Source of the DNA: an uncultured Eubacterium sp. | Lineage (GTDB): Bacteria; Bacillota; Clostridia; Lachnospirales; Lachnospiraceae | NCBI GenBank assembly: GCA_910584345.1 | Contig: CAJTZX010000062.1 | Span: 1 to 22,024, forward strand | Reading direction: 5' to 3' | Length of the DNA stretch: 22,024 nucleotides | Program-made: the position numbers and the translations under genes | The notes under the pieces: generated by a model | The model's database searches: none | What the model saw: only the letters and a program-made list of their open reading frames with translations | Told to the model about the DNA's origin: nothing | Part shown: positions 6,297 through 14,405 of the stretch, piece by piece | Layout: every line of letters starts with the position of its first letter | Numbering within the stretch: position 1 is the first letter of the stretch

Positions 6297-8000
6297 ATGA
6301 AAAATAGCATGAAAACGAAGGACAAGGTTACATTTTTTCATTCGATATCTTTTAAAATAACACTTGTAGTAGTTCTGGCATCTATGGTCTGCATAACAGC
6401 AAATGTGACAAATGCTGGAAACAAGGCAGAAGAAGCTGTCAGAGGGTTAAATCATGAATATCTGTTAAGTGTGGCTGAAAACTCGGCACAGACTCTTAGC
6501 GGAATACCAGATCGTCAGATGACGGAGGATACACGTGCAGGGATTATTAGTGGTGTAAAGATGGAAGGCATCGAATCTTCTTATACATATTTGTTGGATG
6601 AAAATGGTAAGATCCTTTATCATCCGATGACAGACAGTATCGGTCAGACGGTATCAAATCCGCCGATTAATGATATTGTAGAAAAGCTTAAATCCAGTGC
6701 AGTTCCAGAAAAAGGCGTTATAGAATACGATTTGGATGGCGTGAAAAAAACGGCAGCGTATGCAGTCACATCACAGAAAATGATTGTAGTGACGACGATT
6801 GATGAATCAGATATTGTGGATCCGGTGAATCATATGGTTTCTTCTATGGTGTTAGTTTCGATTATCAGTACGATTGTATGTATGATTGCCGCGTTTATAA
6901 TCAGCAGAATGTTGTGTATACCGATTGAGCGTCTAACGACAATTATTTCTGATACATCCAAATTTAATTTTAAAAAGAATCCTTATAGCGAGACTTTATG
7001 TAAGAGAAAAGATGAAACAGGAAAAATGGCCAGGGAAGTCCGTCTGATGCGTAAGCAGCTGCGTCAGATTGTAAACGATATTGATGGTGTAGGAAAGCAG
7101 ATTACATCAAATGTACAGGAATTGCAGGGGGTTACGTCCAATGTGGACCGAATGTGTTCAGATAACTCTGCAACAAGCCAACAGCTGGCAGCAGGAATGC
7201 AGGAGACGGCGGCTACAACTGTAACAATCAATGAAAATGTAAATATGATTAAAGATGGTACAGAAGGATTGAATACAATGGCCTCAGATGGAGCAAAGAC
7301 ATCTGAGCAAATAATGGAGCGGGCGGAGAGCTTAAGAATAAAGACTGTGGAAGCAAGCAATAAGACGATACAGATGTATCAAAATGTAAAAGTAAAAGCA
7401 GATCAGGCGATCGAAGGCTCCAAAGCGGTAGATAAGATTAACGAGCTGACGCAGACGATTATGGAGATTTCTTCCCAGACGGGCCTGCTGGCGTTGAACG
7501 CTTCGATTGAAGCTGCAAGAGCCGGGGAAGCAGGAAGAGGATTTGCAGTGGTAGCGACTGAGATTGGCGGACTTGCAGACCAGACTTCGAAAGCGATTGC
7601 TGATATTAATGAGATTGTTACAGAGGTAAACAATGCAGTGTCCAATATGTCCGACTGTCTGGAAGAGACGACAGGATTTTTGGAAAATACCGTAATTAAA
7701 GAATATAAAGAGTTTGAACAGGTCAGTGAACAGTATCAGGAAGATGCGTCCGTATTCCGTAATAGTATGGAAAGCGTCAGCGATGCGGTATCAGAGCTGA
7801 CGAATGCGATGGAACTGATTGCGCAGGCAGTAAATGGCATTAGCGATACGGTAGGCGAGTCTTCTACCGGAATTGCTGAAATCGCAGAAAAAACAAGCGA
7901 TATGGTATCGAAAACGAGTGCATCGAATACGATGGTGACAGAATGTTTTGATTCGGCAGAACGGCTGCAGGGAATTGTTGGACAGTTTGTACTGGAATAA
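6297..8000 (+). CDS. Methyl-accepting chemotaxis protein with Cache-type sensor
   Basis: A receptor of 567 residues from the ATG at 6297. A GTG at 6267 would add ten residues but has no ribosome binding site, whereas GGAAGAGAGGAG precedes 6297; ATG 6309 is also possible. TM1 is at about 20-38. The extracellular part (about 40-180) contains YTYLLDENGKILYHP and a VVTTIDESDI end typical of single Cache domains, which bind small metabolites such as acids or amino acids. TM2 is at about 182-204, followed by a HAMP domain and the signalling coiled coil. The tip reads SQTGLLALNASIEAARAGEAGRGF then AVVATEIGGLADQ, with Gly replacing the usual Asn after QT and Gly replacing the usual Arg after EI. It lies 32 bases after the first receptor, so the two are co-transcribed. 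Ligand unknown. Confidence 0.94.
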   Translation: MKNSMKTKDKVTFFHSISFKITLVVVLASMVCITANVTNAGNKAEEAVRGLNHEYLLSVAENSAQTLSGIPDRQMTEDTRAGIISGVKMEGIESSYTYLLDENGKILYHPMTDSIGQTVSNPPINDIVEKLKSSAVPEKGVIEYDLDGVKKTAAYAVTSQKMIVVTTIDESDIVDPVNHMVSSMVLVSIISTIVCMIAAFIISRMLCIPIERLTTIISDTSKFNFKKNPYSETLCKRKDETGKMAREVRLMRKQLRQIVNDIDGVGKQITSNVQELQGVTSNVDRMCSDNSATSQQLAAGMQETAATTVTINENVNMIKDGTEGLNTMASDGAKTSEQIMERAESLRIKTVEASNKTIQMYQNVKVKADQAIEGSKAVDKINELTQTIMEISSQTGLLALNASIEAARAGEAGRGFAVVATEIGGLADQTSKAIADINEIVTEVNNAVSNMSDCLEETTGFLENTVIKEYKEFEQVSEQYQEDASVFRNSMESVSDAVSELTNAMELIAQAVNGISDTVGESSTGIAEIAEKTSDMVSKTSASNTMVTECFDSAERLQGIVGQFVLE

Positions 8001-8026
8001 ATGAAATGTTTATATGGTATTAAGGA

Positions 8027-8070
8027 ACAGCGTATTTTATATAGGAACCTATCATAAAATACGCTGTTTT
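8027..8070 (+). terminator. Strong hairpin terminator between convergent genes
   Basis: ACAGCGTATTTTAT (8027-8040) pairs perfectly over 14 bp with ATAAAATACGCTGT (8054-8067). The loop can extend the stem (ATAG/CTAT) and a T-rich tail follows on the plus strand. It ends the chemoreceptor operon and sits five bases before the stop of the convergent gene, so it may serve both strands. Confidence 0.85.
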
Positions 8071-8074
8071 GTAT

Positions 8075-10285
8075 TTATAAAAGCGCCGCATACTCTGCAG
8101 ATGGCAGGGGCTTTGAAAAATAATATCCCTGAATATCATCACATGCCAATTGCTGCAAAAATTCAAACTGGTTTTTATATTCTACGCCTTCAGCGGTAAT
8201 TTTCAGTCCCAGGCTTTGCGCCAGCTTAATAATATAATACAGCAGTTTTTCGCCGTTGGTATCTCCGATATGGTCGATCAGGCTTTTGTCCAGTTTCAGT
8301 GTGTCAAAATGCATTTGGTTCAGAGTAGACAAAGAAGAGTAGCCGGTTCCAAAATCGTCTAACAGCAGGTGAAAGCCGATTTCGTGAAACTGGTCGATCA
8401 GCGTCATAATTTCCGAATTATCTACGGCAGCGCTTTCTGTAATTTCCAGCTGGATATTTTGTGCAGGCAGTTCATAGCTATTTAAGATGGCGGCATATTT
8501 TTTTACAATGGTTGAATAATACAGGCTGGATCTGGATATGTTGACAGATACCGGAAGAACATGCTTGCCTTCGCTCTGCCATTGCCTTTGCTGCGCGCAT
8601 ACCGCATCAAATACATATTCATCTAAAACGGAGATCATGCCGTTTTGCTCAAATAGAGGAATGAATTTGTAAGGCGGGATTAAATTTCCATCCACATCCC
8701 GCCAGCGTACCAATGCTTCAGCGCTGACAACATTTTGGTCTTTTGTACTGTATTTGGGCTGATACCAGATTTCAAAACGATGATTTTGTATCGCTTCCTC
8801 GAAACCATCTTCGAGCTTGTGATTTTCCAGCCATTGTTTAAAGTTGATTTCTTCATACAGAGAATAATTTTTGTCCATTCTTGTTTTTACCGCATGTTTT
8901 GCTTGATTGGCGCAGCCGTACCCTTCTTCGGTCTGTTCCGGCTTATTCGTATGGTAAATGCCAAGATACAGCTGAATACGGGGAGTATTTAATTCTGCTG
9001 CCAGCAGGCCGGTCTCTTCGTTGATCTGTTCGATGCGTTCGGTGATCGATGTGGATGGATCGTCGGCCCAAAAAAAGATGAAACGATCTGCATGGATATG
9101 TGCTGCCAGTTCATGTTCGGATAAGTTTCTGCAGATGATCTGCCATACATGCTGCAGGACTTCGTTCCCTTTCTGCACGCCGCAGATATTATTAATAATG
9201 CGAAATTCGAAAATATCGGTGGAAATGATATAGCCGGAGGTTCCTTTTTTCTTTTTCATTTTTTCTTTGAAGCTGGCATAATTATCGCCGTTTGTAAGCG
9301 GATCGACATAGGCAAGCGTTGTCAATTGTTTTTTTTGTGCCCAATAAGTATAAACATAATAGAAAAAAGCAGCAAGCAGTACAATGACAATAATGGCAAG
9401 CAGCAGTTTGACATAGAAAAATACTTGATCCAGACGCTTTGTAAGCACGCTTGCCGGGACGATGGTCAATAAATACCACTGCGAATCCGTAATCGTGGAA
9501 GCTAACGGCATATAGTAAATATAATGGCTGCCTTTAATATTGCAAGATGCCAGGCCGGATTTGTTTTGTTCCATAGCCGTTTCCATTTCTGAAACGCCCG
9601 AAAGGTTGCTGTTATCCATATTGCGCAGCGTATAAAATATGTTTTTGTTTTTATAAAAAGGAGAGTGTTTTGCCGCCATGACAATGCGGCCGCTTTGCTT
9701 AATAATACACGAATAGCCATTTCCGTCAAAGCATTCGGTGTCCAGCAAATCGTTAAAAGTAGTTGTACGGTAAGTTGCAAATAATACGCCAGAAATCATA
9801 TTTCCGTTTTGGTGATAGACTGGAACACTAAACACATTAATTTGTTCTGCTTCGGTAATATCATCTTCCCGGATATCCGTAATGTATGATTTGCCTTGCA
9901 TACCGGCTTCGAAAAAATCCTGCCCGGAAAGGTCGGCATTATGTCCGTCGGTCGTATAGGCATTACCGTTAGGATCGACAAATCCAAATCGTTTTACGTT
10001 GTAAATAGCAGTAAACGGCTGCAGCAGTTTTAATACCTGGTCTTTTTTTGCTGCTGGGTTGTTGGGAAGCTGTTTTGCGAGACCATACAAAAAATCTTGC
10101 TTCGCATGTAGTTCGTTTTCGGCCGTAAGAGAATTTTGCAGGCTTACGATCTGTAAAGTATCTTCGATTTGCAGCTGCAGCTTATCCCAGATCTTAACGG
10201 AACTGTATCTGGTAGCAAAGATAATGATAAGAGCTGTTGCGAGCATGACATAATAATGGATTTTAAACTTGATTTTGAATGGCAA
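8075..10285 (-). CDS. Cache-GGDEF-EAL protein; degenerate GGDEF, likely c-di-GMP phosphodiesterase
   Basis: A 736-residue membrane signalling protein starting with TTG at 10285. AAAAGGAGA lies upstream with about ten bases between, and no in-frame ATG is better. TM1 is at about 12-26, then a large extracellular double-Cache-like sensor (about 35-280, with FGFVDPNGNAYTTDG) and TM2 at about 288-314. The GGDEF domain (about 322-480) keeps AYVDPLTN, but the catalytic signature is AHIHADRF in place of RxGGDEF, so cyclase activity is unlikely. The EAL domain (about 495-736) looks active: EAL at 523-525, Asn582 in VNIS, Glu615 in LEITES, DDFGTGYSSL at 643-652, KLDKSLI and AEGVE...QGYYFSKP. It probably hydrolyses c-di-GMP in response to an extracellular ligand, affecting the motility/adhesion choice. 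It converges on the chemoreceptor operon. Confidence 0.93.
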   Translation of the reverse strand: MPFKIKFKIHYYVMLATALIIIFATRYSSVKIWDKLQLQIEDTLQIVSLQNSLTAENELHAKQDFLYGLAKQLPNNPAAKKDQVLKLLQPFTAIYNVKRFGFVDPNGNAYTTDGHNADLSGQDFFEAGMQGKSYITDIREDDITEAEQINVFSVPVYHQNGNMISGVLFATYRTTTFNDLLDTECFDGNGYSCIIKQSGRIVMAAKHSPFYKNKNIFYTLRNMDNSNLSGVSEMETAMEQNKSGLASCNIKGSHYIYYMPLASTITDSQWYLLTIVPASVLTKRLDQVFFYVKLLLAIIVIVLLAAFFYYVYTYWAQKKQLTTLAYVDPLTNGDNYASFKEKMKKKKGTSGYIISTDIFEFRIINNICGVQKGNEVLQHVWQIICRNLSEHELAAHIHADRFIFFWADDPSTSITERIEQINEETGLLAAELNTPRIQLYLGIYHTNKPEQTEEGYGCANQAKHAVKTRMDKNYSLYEEINFKQWLENHKLEDGFEEAIQNHRFEIWYQPKYSTKDQNVVSAEALVRWRDVDGNLIPPYKFIPLFEQNGMISVLDEYVFDAVCAQQRQWQSEGKHVLPVSVNISRSSLYYSTIVKKYAAILNSYELPAQNIQLEITESAAVDNSEIMTLIDQFHEIGFHLLLDDFGTGYSSLSTLNQMHFDTLKLDKSLIDHIGDTNGEKLLYYIIKLAQSLGLKITAEGVEYKNQFEFLQQLACDDIQGYYFSKPLPSAEYAALL

Positions 10286-10385
10286 TCTGTTCCATCTCCT
10301 TTTCAGGCATCGATTTTATGCGATAGTTTTCTATATATATCGGCAGATATTGGAAGTTTATGAAGATGTAAACGACAAAATTCGA

Positions 10386-10415
10386 ATGACAAACAAAGAT
10401 TGCTTCTGGTATAAT
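10386..10415 (+). promoter_or_regulatory. Promoter of the dipeptidase gene
   Basis: ATGACA (10386-10391), an 18-base spacer and TATAAT (10410-10415) with an extended TGG before the -10. The most upstream in-frame ATG (10414) overlaps this -10, so the true translation start must be further downstream. Confidence 0.65.
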
Positions 10416-10506
10416 GACAGACAGCAATGCTATGCGTGCACAACTAAGACAAAAAGAAAGGAAAAAGCAGCAGATCAGCTTATCTGAACTGTTACCGGAA
10501 AAAAGG

Positions 10507-11436
10507 ATGAATTATTATGATTGTCATGCAGATACATTAACGGAAATACCATTAACAGAAAACCTTATGCATAATACGTGTTGTCTGGATTTGGCCAGAG
10601 TTCGCAGCTTTGCAGATCATTATACGCAGATTTTTGCGGTCTGGCGCGATCAAAAAGAAATCAGGGAGTTACAGCTGCGAACGGAAGATGTTTTTTGGGA
10701 GCTGTATGAACGTGCATTACGGCTGATGCTGGAGCAGTCTGCGTATGTGGAATGGTGCAAAGACGCAGCAGATATGAAAAAAGCTCACGCGCAGGGGAAA
10801 GCGGCAGTTTTTTTGTCAGTAGAAGACGTATCGGTTATGGGAAGTTTCGTGGATCAGATACGGGATTTGGGATTTCGATTCGCAATGCTGACATGGAATT
10901 ATGAGAATACATATGGCTGTGGGGCTGTTGCAGATCAGGCGAAGGGGCTGACCAAAGAAGGGTGCGCGCTTGTAAAAAAACTGGTTTGCCAAAAGGTTGT
11001 ATTGGATCTTTCTCATTTGTCTGACCAGGGAGTCGAAGATGTGTTCGGACTGACGGATCATCCGGTTTTGGTATCTCATTCAAATGTCCGTCAGCTTTGC
11101 GATCATCCGCGCAATTTGAAGAAAGAGCATCTACAGGAGTTGATTCGCAGAAAGGGACTGCTGGGGATGAATTTTTATAAAGAATTTGTCGGAAAGCAGC
11201 CGGATCTGGCACAGCTTTTAAGGCACATGGACTATGTTTTAGAGCTTGGAGGAGAAGATATCTTGGCATTTGGGGGCGATTTCGACGGTTGTGGAAATCA
11301 AATGGTACAGGGGATTACAGGTGTACAGGCCGTACCATATTTGAAATCTGAGATGGAGCATGTGTTTGGACAGGAAGCAGCGGAAAAAATATTTTGGAAA
11401 AATGCAGATCGATTTTTGACGGATTACCTGAATTAG
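10507..11436 (+). CDS. Membrane dipeptidase family (M19) zinc hydrolase
   Basis: A homologue of renal dipeptidase, 309 residues from ATG 10507, with the metal ligands in the expected order: His7 and Asp9 (CHADTL), bridging Glu106 (SVEDV), His170 (LDLSH), His191 (VSHSN, with RQLCDHPRNL after it) and Asp258 (GGDFDG). The family cleaves L,L and L,D dipeptides with a binuclear zinc site. No signal peptide is seen, so the enzyme is cytoplasmic despite the family name. The frame is open from an ATG at 10414, but that codon lies in the -10 box; 10432 is another option. I prefer 10507 because homologues begin at this motif, although the ribosome binding site (GGAAAAAAGG) is poorly spaced. It likely recycles imported peptides or cell-wall-derived dipeptides. 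Monocistronic; no clear terminator follows. Confidence 0.9.
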   Translation: MNYYDCHADTLTEIPLTENLMHNTCCLDLARVRSFADHYTQIFAVWRDQKEIRELQLRTEDVFWELYERALRLMLEQSAYVEWCKDAADMKKAHAQGKAAVFLSVEDVSVMGSFVDQIRDLGFRFAMLTWNYENTYGCGAVADQAKGLTKEGCALVKKLVCQKVVLDLSHLSDQGVEDVFGLTDHPVLVSHSNVRQLCDHPRNLKKEHLQELIRRKGLLGMNFYKEFVGKQPDLAQLLRHMDYVLELGGEDILAFGGDFDGCGNQMVQGITGVQAVPYLKSEMEHVFGQEAAEKIFWKNADRFLTDYLN

Positions 11437-11531
11437 GAACTGTAAAGAAATATTGGAAATAAAAATCAAATGTAAAATAGTGCACAAAATTCCACGTGTG
11501 AAATTAGATATATTATACAAACTGTAAAATA

Positions 11532-11564
11532 CCTATTGCAAAATAGGACAAGAAATTGTAGACT
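11532..11564 (+). promoter_or_regulatory. Candidate promoter and operator of the secreted arabinanase gene
   Basis: TTGCAA (11536-11541), a 17-base spacer and TAGACT (11559-11564) form a plausible but weak promoter. The -35 lies inside a perfect inverted repeat, CCTATT-GCAA-AATAGG (11532-11547), where a repressor could block polymerase. The surrounding AT-rich leader (11437-11628) also has TGTAAA repeats near 11441, 11471, 11523 and 11594, and TTTAC/GTAAA arms at 11584-11599. The regulator is not identified. Confidence 0.4.
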
Positions 11565-11628
11565 TTAATTGAAGCTAAAATAGTTTACGAAAATGTAAAT
11601 AAAACAAGCGAAGGGAGAACAGGTAAAT

Positions 11629-14226
11629 ATGAGAAGGAGAACTTATTCCCGTTTAGTAGCGGGGGCAATGGCTGTGATGCTGACAGCTGGCGCTATGACT
11701 ATGCCGCAGGTTGTATGGGCGGAGAAAACAATTGCAGCGGAAACAAAGACAGAAGATTTAAAAAGAGTAACCGTACATGATCCATCGATTGTAAAGGATC
11801 CAGCTACCGGTACTTATTATGTATTTGGTTCACATATGGCGACTGCAAAATCAGATGATCTCGTGAACTGGACGCAGATTGCAAAAGACTATGAGTATCC
11901 GCTGGCGGGCAAGGATGATCCAGTATATGGCAACGTTGTAGAAAATTTTGCGGAATCGTTCCGCTGGGCAGGTTATGACGATGGAGATTGTGCAACGACA
12001 GAATCCAAACTGGCCGTTTGGGCACCAGATGTGTTCTGGGATGAAGCTTACGAATGGGAAGACGGCTCGAAGGGCGCTTGGCTGATGTATTATACAGCAT
12101 CTTCTACGTGGCGTCGTTCTTGTATAGGTGTTGCAGCCTCTAAGACGATTGAAGGGCCTTATGCACATTTAGATACACTTGTTTATTCCGGTATGACATC
12201 CAAAGAAGGAACAGACGGTAACAGTAAGAGAGATACAAAGTGGGATAACGATTATTTGAATTTTAAAGAGCTGATTGAAAAAGGTTCTAAAAATGGCGGT
12301 ATTGATGCAGTAAACGACGATTGGTTTAAAGAGAATGGCGACTTTAACAATGCAATAGTGCCAAACTGTATTGACCCAGCTATTATAAAAGCACAGGATG
12401 GCAAGATCTGGATGTCTTACGGATCCTGGTCAGGCGGCTTGTTTATGCTTGAAATTGATCCAAAAACTGGACTTGCGATCTACCCAGGCGTAGACGGAAC
12501 GGATGCAGCGTCCGGCAACCGTATCGATCGCTATTATGGCATACATATCGCAGGCGGCAACCCGACCGGTGATAATCTTGCTTCTGGGGAAGCTCCATAT
12601 ATTACTTATGATGAAAAAGCCGGATATTATTATCTGTATGAAACATACGGCGGGCTGACAAGAACAGGCGGCTACAATATGCGTCTCTTCCGTTCTAAAA
12701 ATGTTACAGGACCTTATGTAGACGCAGCAAGAAATGAAGCGCAAAACAGCTCAACAGATACATATAAATATGGCGTTAAGCTGATCGGCAACTACGCATT
12801 CTATAATCAAAGAGGTTATTGCGCAGCAGGACATAATTCTGCTTTGATCGATACAGACGGCGCTCGCTATCTTGTGTCTCACCAGAGATTTGACGAAGGT
12901 ACGGAGTTCCATGAAGTCAGAGTGCGCCAGCAATTTTTGAATGAAGATGCATGGCCGGTAACAGCTGTTTATGAAAACCGCAACGAAGCGATTGCCAATT
13001 ATGCAGATGATAAAGTCGTTGGAACTTATGAATTTATCAATCATGGAGATGGTGAAAAAGACGGCAGCATGATCGAAAATGAAATCGTAGTTTTCAATGC
13101 TGACGGTACGGTATCCGGTGATGAGACAGGCACATGGAAAAAGACAGATTCCGGAAACGGCTATGACTATGTAACAATTACACTTGGTTCGGATGTTTAT
13201 AAGGGTGTATTCTTTGAACAGACGACAGATTTGAATACAAAAGCGATGACATTTTCTGCAATCGGCAATAATAATAAATCTGTATGGGGCAGCATGTTAG
13301 AAGCTTCGGATGAAAAGACAGCAGAAGTGATTGCTTCCAGAATTACCGTTCCGGCTGCAACGAGGGAAAAGATTACACTTCCGGCAGAACTTAGCGGTGC
13401 GAAGATTTCCTGGACATCCAGCAATGAGGACGTGATTTCCACACAGGGAGAAGTAAAATCTCAGCAGACCGAACAGGAGATTACCCTGACGGCAACGATT
13501 GCATATGGCACAGCAACAAAGAAACAGGATTTTAAAGTGAAAGTGTTTGCAAAGCCGCTGTTAATCTATGGCTATAATTTTAACAATGCTTCCGAAACAA
13601 GCGTAAAAGGCTGGAGCAAAGTAGGCGAAGGCAAAGATGCGACATTAGAAGGCAGTGCAAAAGTAGTAAGTGATTCGGTAAGGGGCAATGTTTTGCAGAT
13701 TGAAAATGAAGAAGGCGCAAAAGGCGTTAATTATTTAAGACTGCCGGAAGATACGTTTAAAAACGTAACAGATGCAGGGTATACAGTAAGCATGTGGGTA
13801 AATCTTGACAAAGCAACATTTGAACACAGCGCATTATTCGAAGCAGACGCAAAGGCAGCTTATCCAATGACAAGAGTTGGCGCAAACCTGATCGCACGCA
13901 TTAATGCGGTAGATTACAGTGATGCGCTTGGCAATAAGATTGTTCCGGCTGATGAATGGCATATGGTTGTATATTCTGTTGGAACAAAGGGAATTAAAGT
14001 ATATCTGGATGGAGAATTAGTAGCAGAAGATGCAAAAGATATCAGCGGATGCTTTAACAAAGCAAACGATGCGTGCATTCAGAATGCGACAGATGTAATG
14101 GTAGGATCCGGACATATTTGGAATGATGAAGATGTGCGCGGCGGTAAATTTGACCTTGTAAAAGTTTACAATGGTGTGTTTACAGAAGACGAAGTACGTT
14201 CTGCATATCAGAAATCAGTAAAATAG
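11629..14226 (+). CDS. Secreted multidomain GH43 endo-alpha-1,5-L-arabinanase
   Basis: An 865-residue exported enzyme. Residues 1-31 are a signal peptide (MRRR, hydrophobic core, VVWA cut site). The five-bladed propeller catalytic domain (about 45-455) has the GH43 triad: Asp51 (HDPSIV, general base), Asp249 (IDPAII, pKa modulator) and Glu321 (GEAPYI, general acid). GHNSAL near 401-406 matches the calcium-site histidine region of AbnB-type arabinanases. A GH43 C-terminal beta-barrel (about 460-556, VVGTYEFINHGDG to SVWGSM) follows, then an Ig-like repeat (about 560-645, SWTSSNEDVISTQG) and a LamG/concanavalin-like domain (about 650-865, YTVSMWVNL, IKVYLDGELV), probably for glycan or cell-surface binding. 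It would cut arabinan side chains of pectin outside the cell. It is the paralogue of the next gene. No sortase motif is seen at the C-terminus. Confidence 0.93.
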   Translation: MRRRTYSRLVAGAMAVMLTAGAMTMPQVVWAEKTIAAETKTEDLKRVTVHDPSIVKDPATGTYYVFGSHMATAKSDDLVNWTQIAKDYEYPLAGKDDPVYGNVVENFAESFRWAGYDDGDCATTESKLAVWAPDVFWDEAYEWEDGSKGAWLMYYTASSTWRRSCIGVAASKTIEGPYAHLDTLVYSGMTSKEGTDGNSKRDTKWDNDYLNFKELIEKGSKNGGIDAVNDDWFKENGDFNNAIVPNCIDPAIIKAQDGKIWMSYGSWSGGLFMLEIDPKTGLAIYPGVDGTDAASGNRIDRYYGIHIAGGNPTGDNLASGEAPYITYDEKAGYYYLYETYGGLTRTGGYNMRLFRSKNVTGPYVDAARNEAQNSSTDTYKYGVKLIGNYAFYNQRGYCAAGHNSALIDTDGARYLVSHQRFDEGTEFHEVRVRQQFLNEDAWPVTAVYENRNEAIANYADDKVVGTYEFINHGDGEKDGSMIENEIVVFNADGTVSGDETGTWKKTDSGNGYDYVTITLGSDVYKGVFFEQTTDLNTKAMTFSAIGNNNKSVWGSMLEASDEKTAEVIASRITVPAATREKITLPAELSGAKISWTSSNEDVISTQGEVKSQQTEQEITLTATIAYGTATKKQDFKVKVFAKPLLIYGYNFNNASETSVKGWSKVGEGKDATLEGSAKVVSDSVRGNVLQIENEEGAKGVNYLRLPEDTFKNVTDAGYTVSMWVNLDKATFEHSALFEADAKAAYPMTRVGANLIARINAVDYSDALGNKIVPADEWHMVVYSVGTKGIKVYLDGELVAEDAKDISGCFNKANDACIQNATDVMVGSGHIWNDEDVRGGKFDLVKVYNGVFTEDEVRSAYQKSVK

Positions 14227-14313
14227 CAGATATTTTGGAAGGTATTCTATTAAGAGTGATTCTACGTATGATGTTTGAATATTTTCCGGCCTGGAAATAT
14301 AGACACATATAAG

Positions 14314-14357
14314 AAAAACCGTATGATCAGTGATGGCGCCGGTCATACGGTTTTTTT
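14314..14357 (+). terminator. Terminator after the first arabinanase gene
   Basis: AAAAACCGTATGA (14314-14326) pairs with TCATACGGTTTTT (14343-14355), with a 16-base loop and a run of seven T (14351-14357). It separates the two arabinanase genes into different transcripts unless read through. No consensus promoter was recognised in the 48 bases between it and the next start. Confidence 0.88.
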
Positions 14358-14405
14358 ATGAAAACAGCAACAAAATAAATGGTTCTACGCACAGGAGGGG
14401 TAACT

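Noticed and set aside
8027..8067. Long perfect hairpin as a mobile-element end or attachment site
   Set aside because: It sits between two convergent stops with a T-rich tail and no direct repeats or recombinase nearby; a terminator explains it.
10835..11269. 144-codon minus-strand frame inside the dipeptidase gene
   Set aside because: Composition is proline/serine-rich with no domain, while the plus strand holds all M19 metal ligands; it is a shadow.
11437..11628. Possible riboswitch upstream of the secreted arabinanase
   Set aside because: Only short inverted repeats and TGTAAA repeats are present; no conserved riboswitch core or terminator/antiterminator pair was recognised.
14279..14302. 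Imperfect inverted repeat around TTTTCCGGCCTGGAAA
   Set aside because: Short with a bulge and no T run; the clear terminator follows just downstream, so no separate role is supported.
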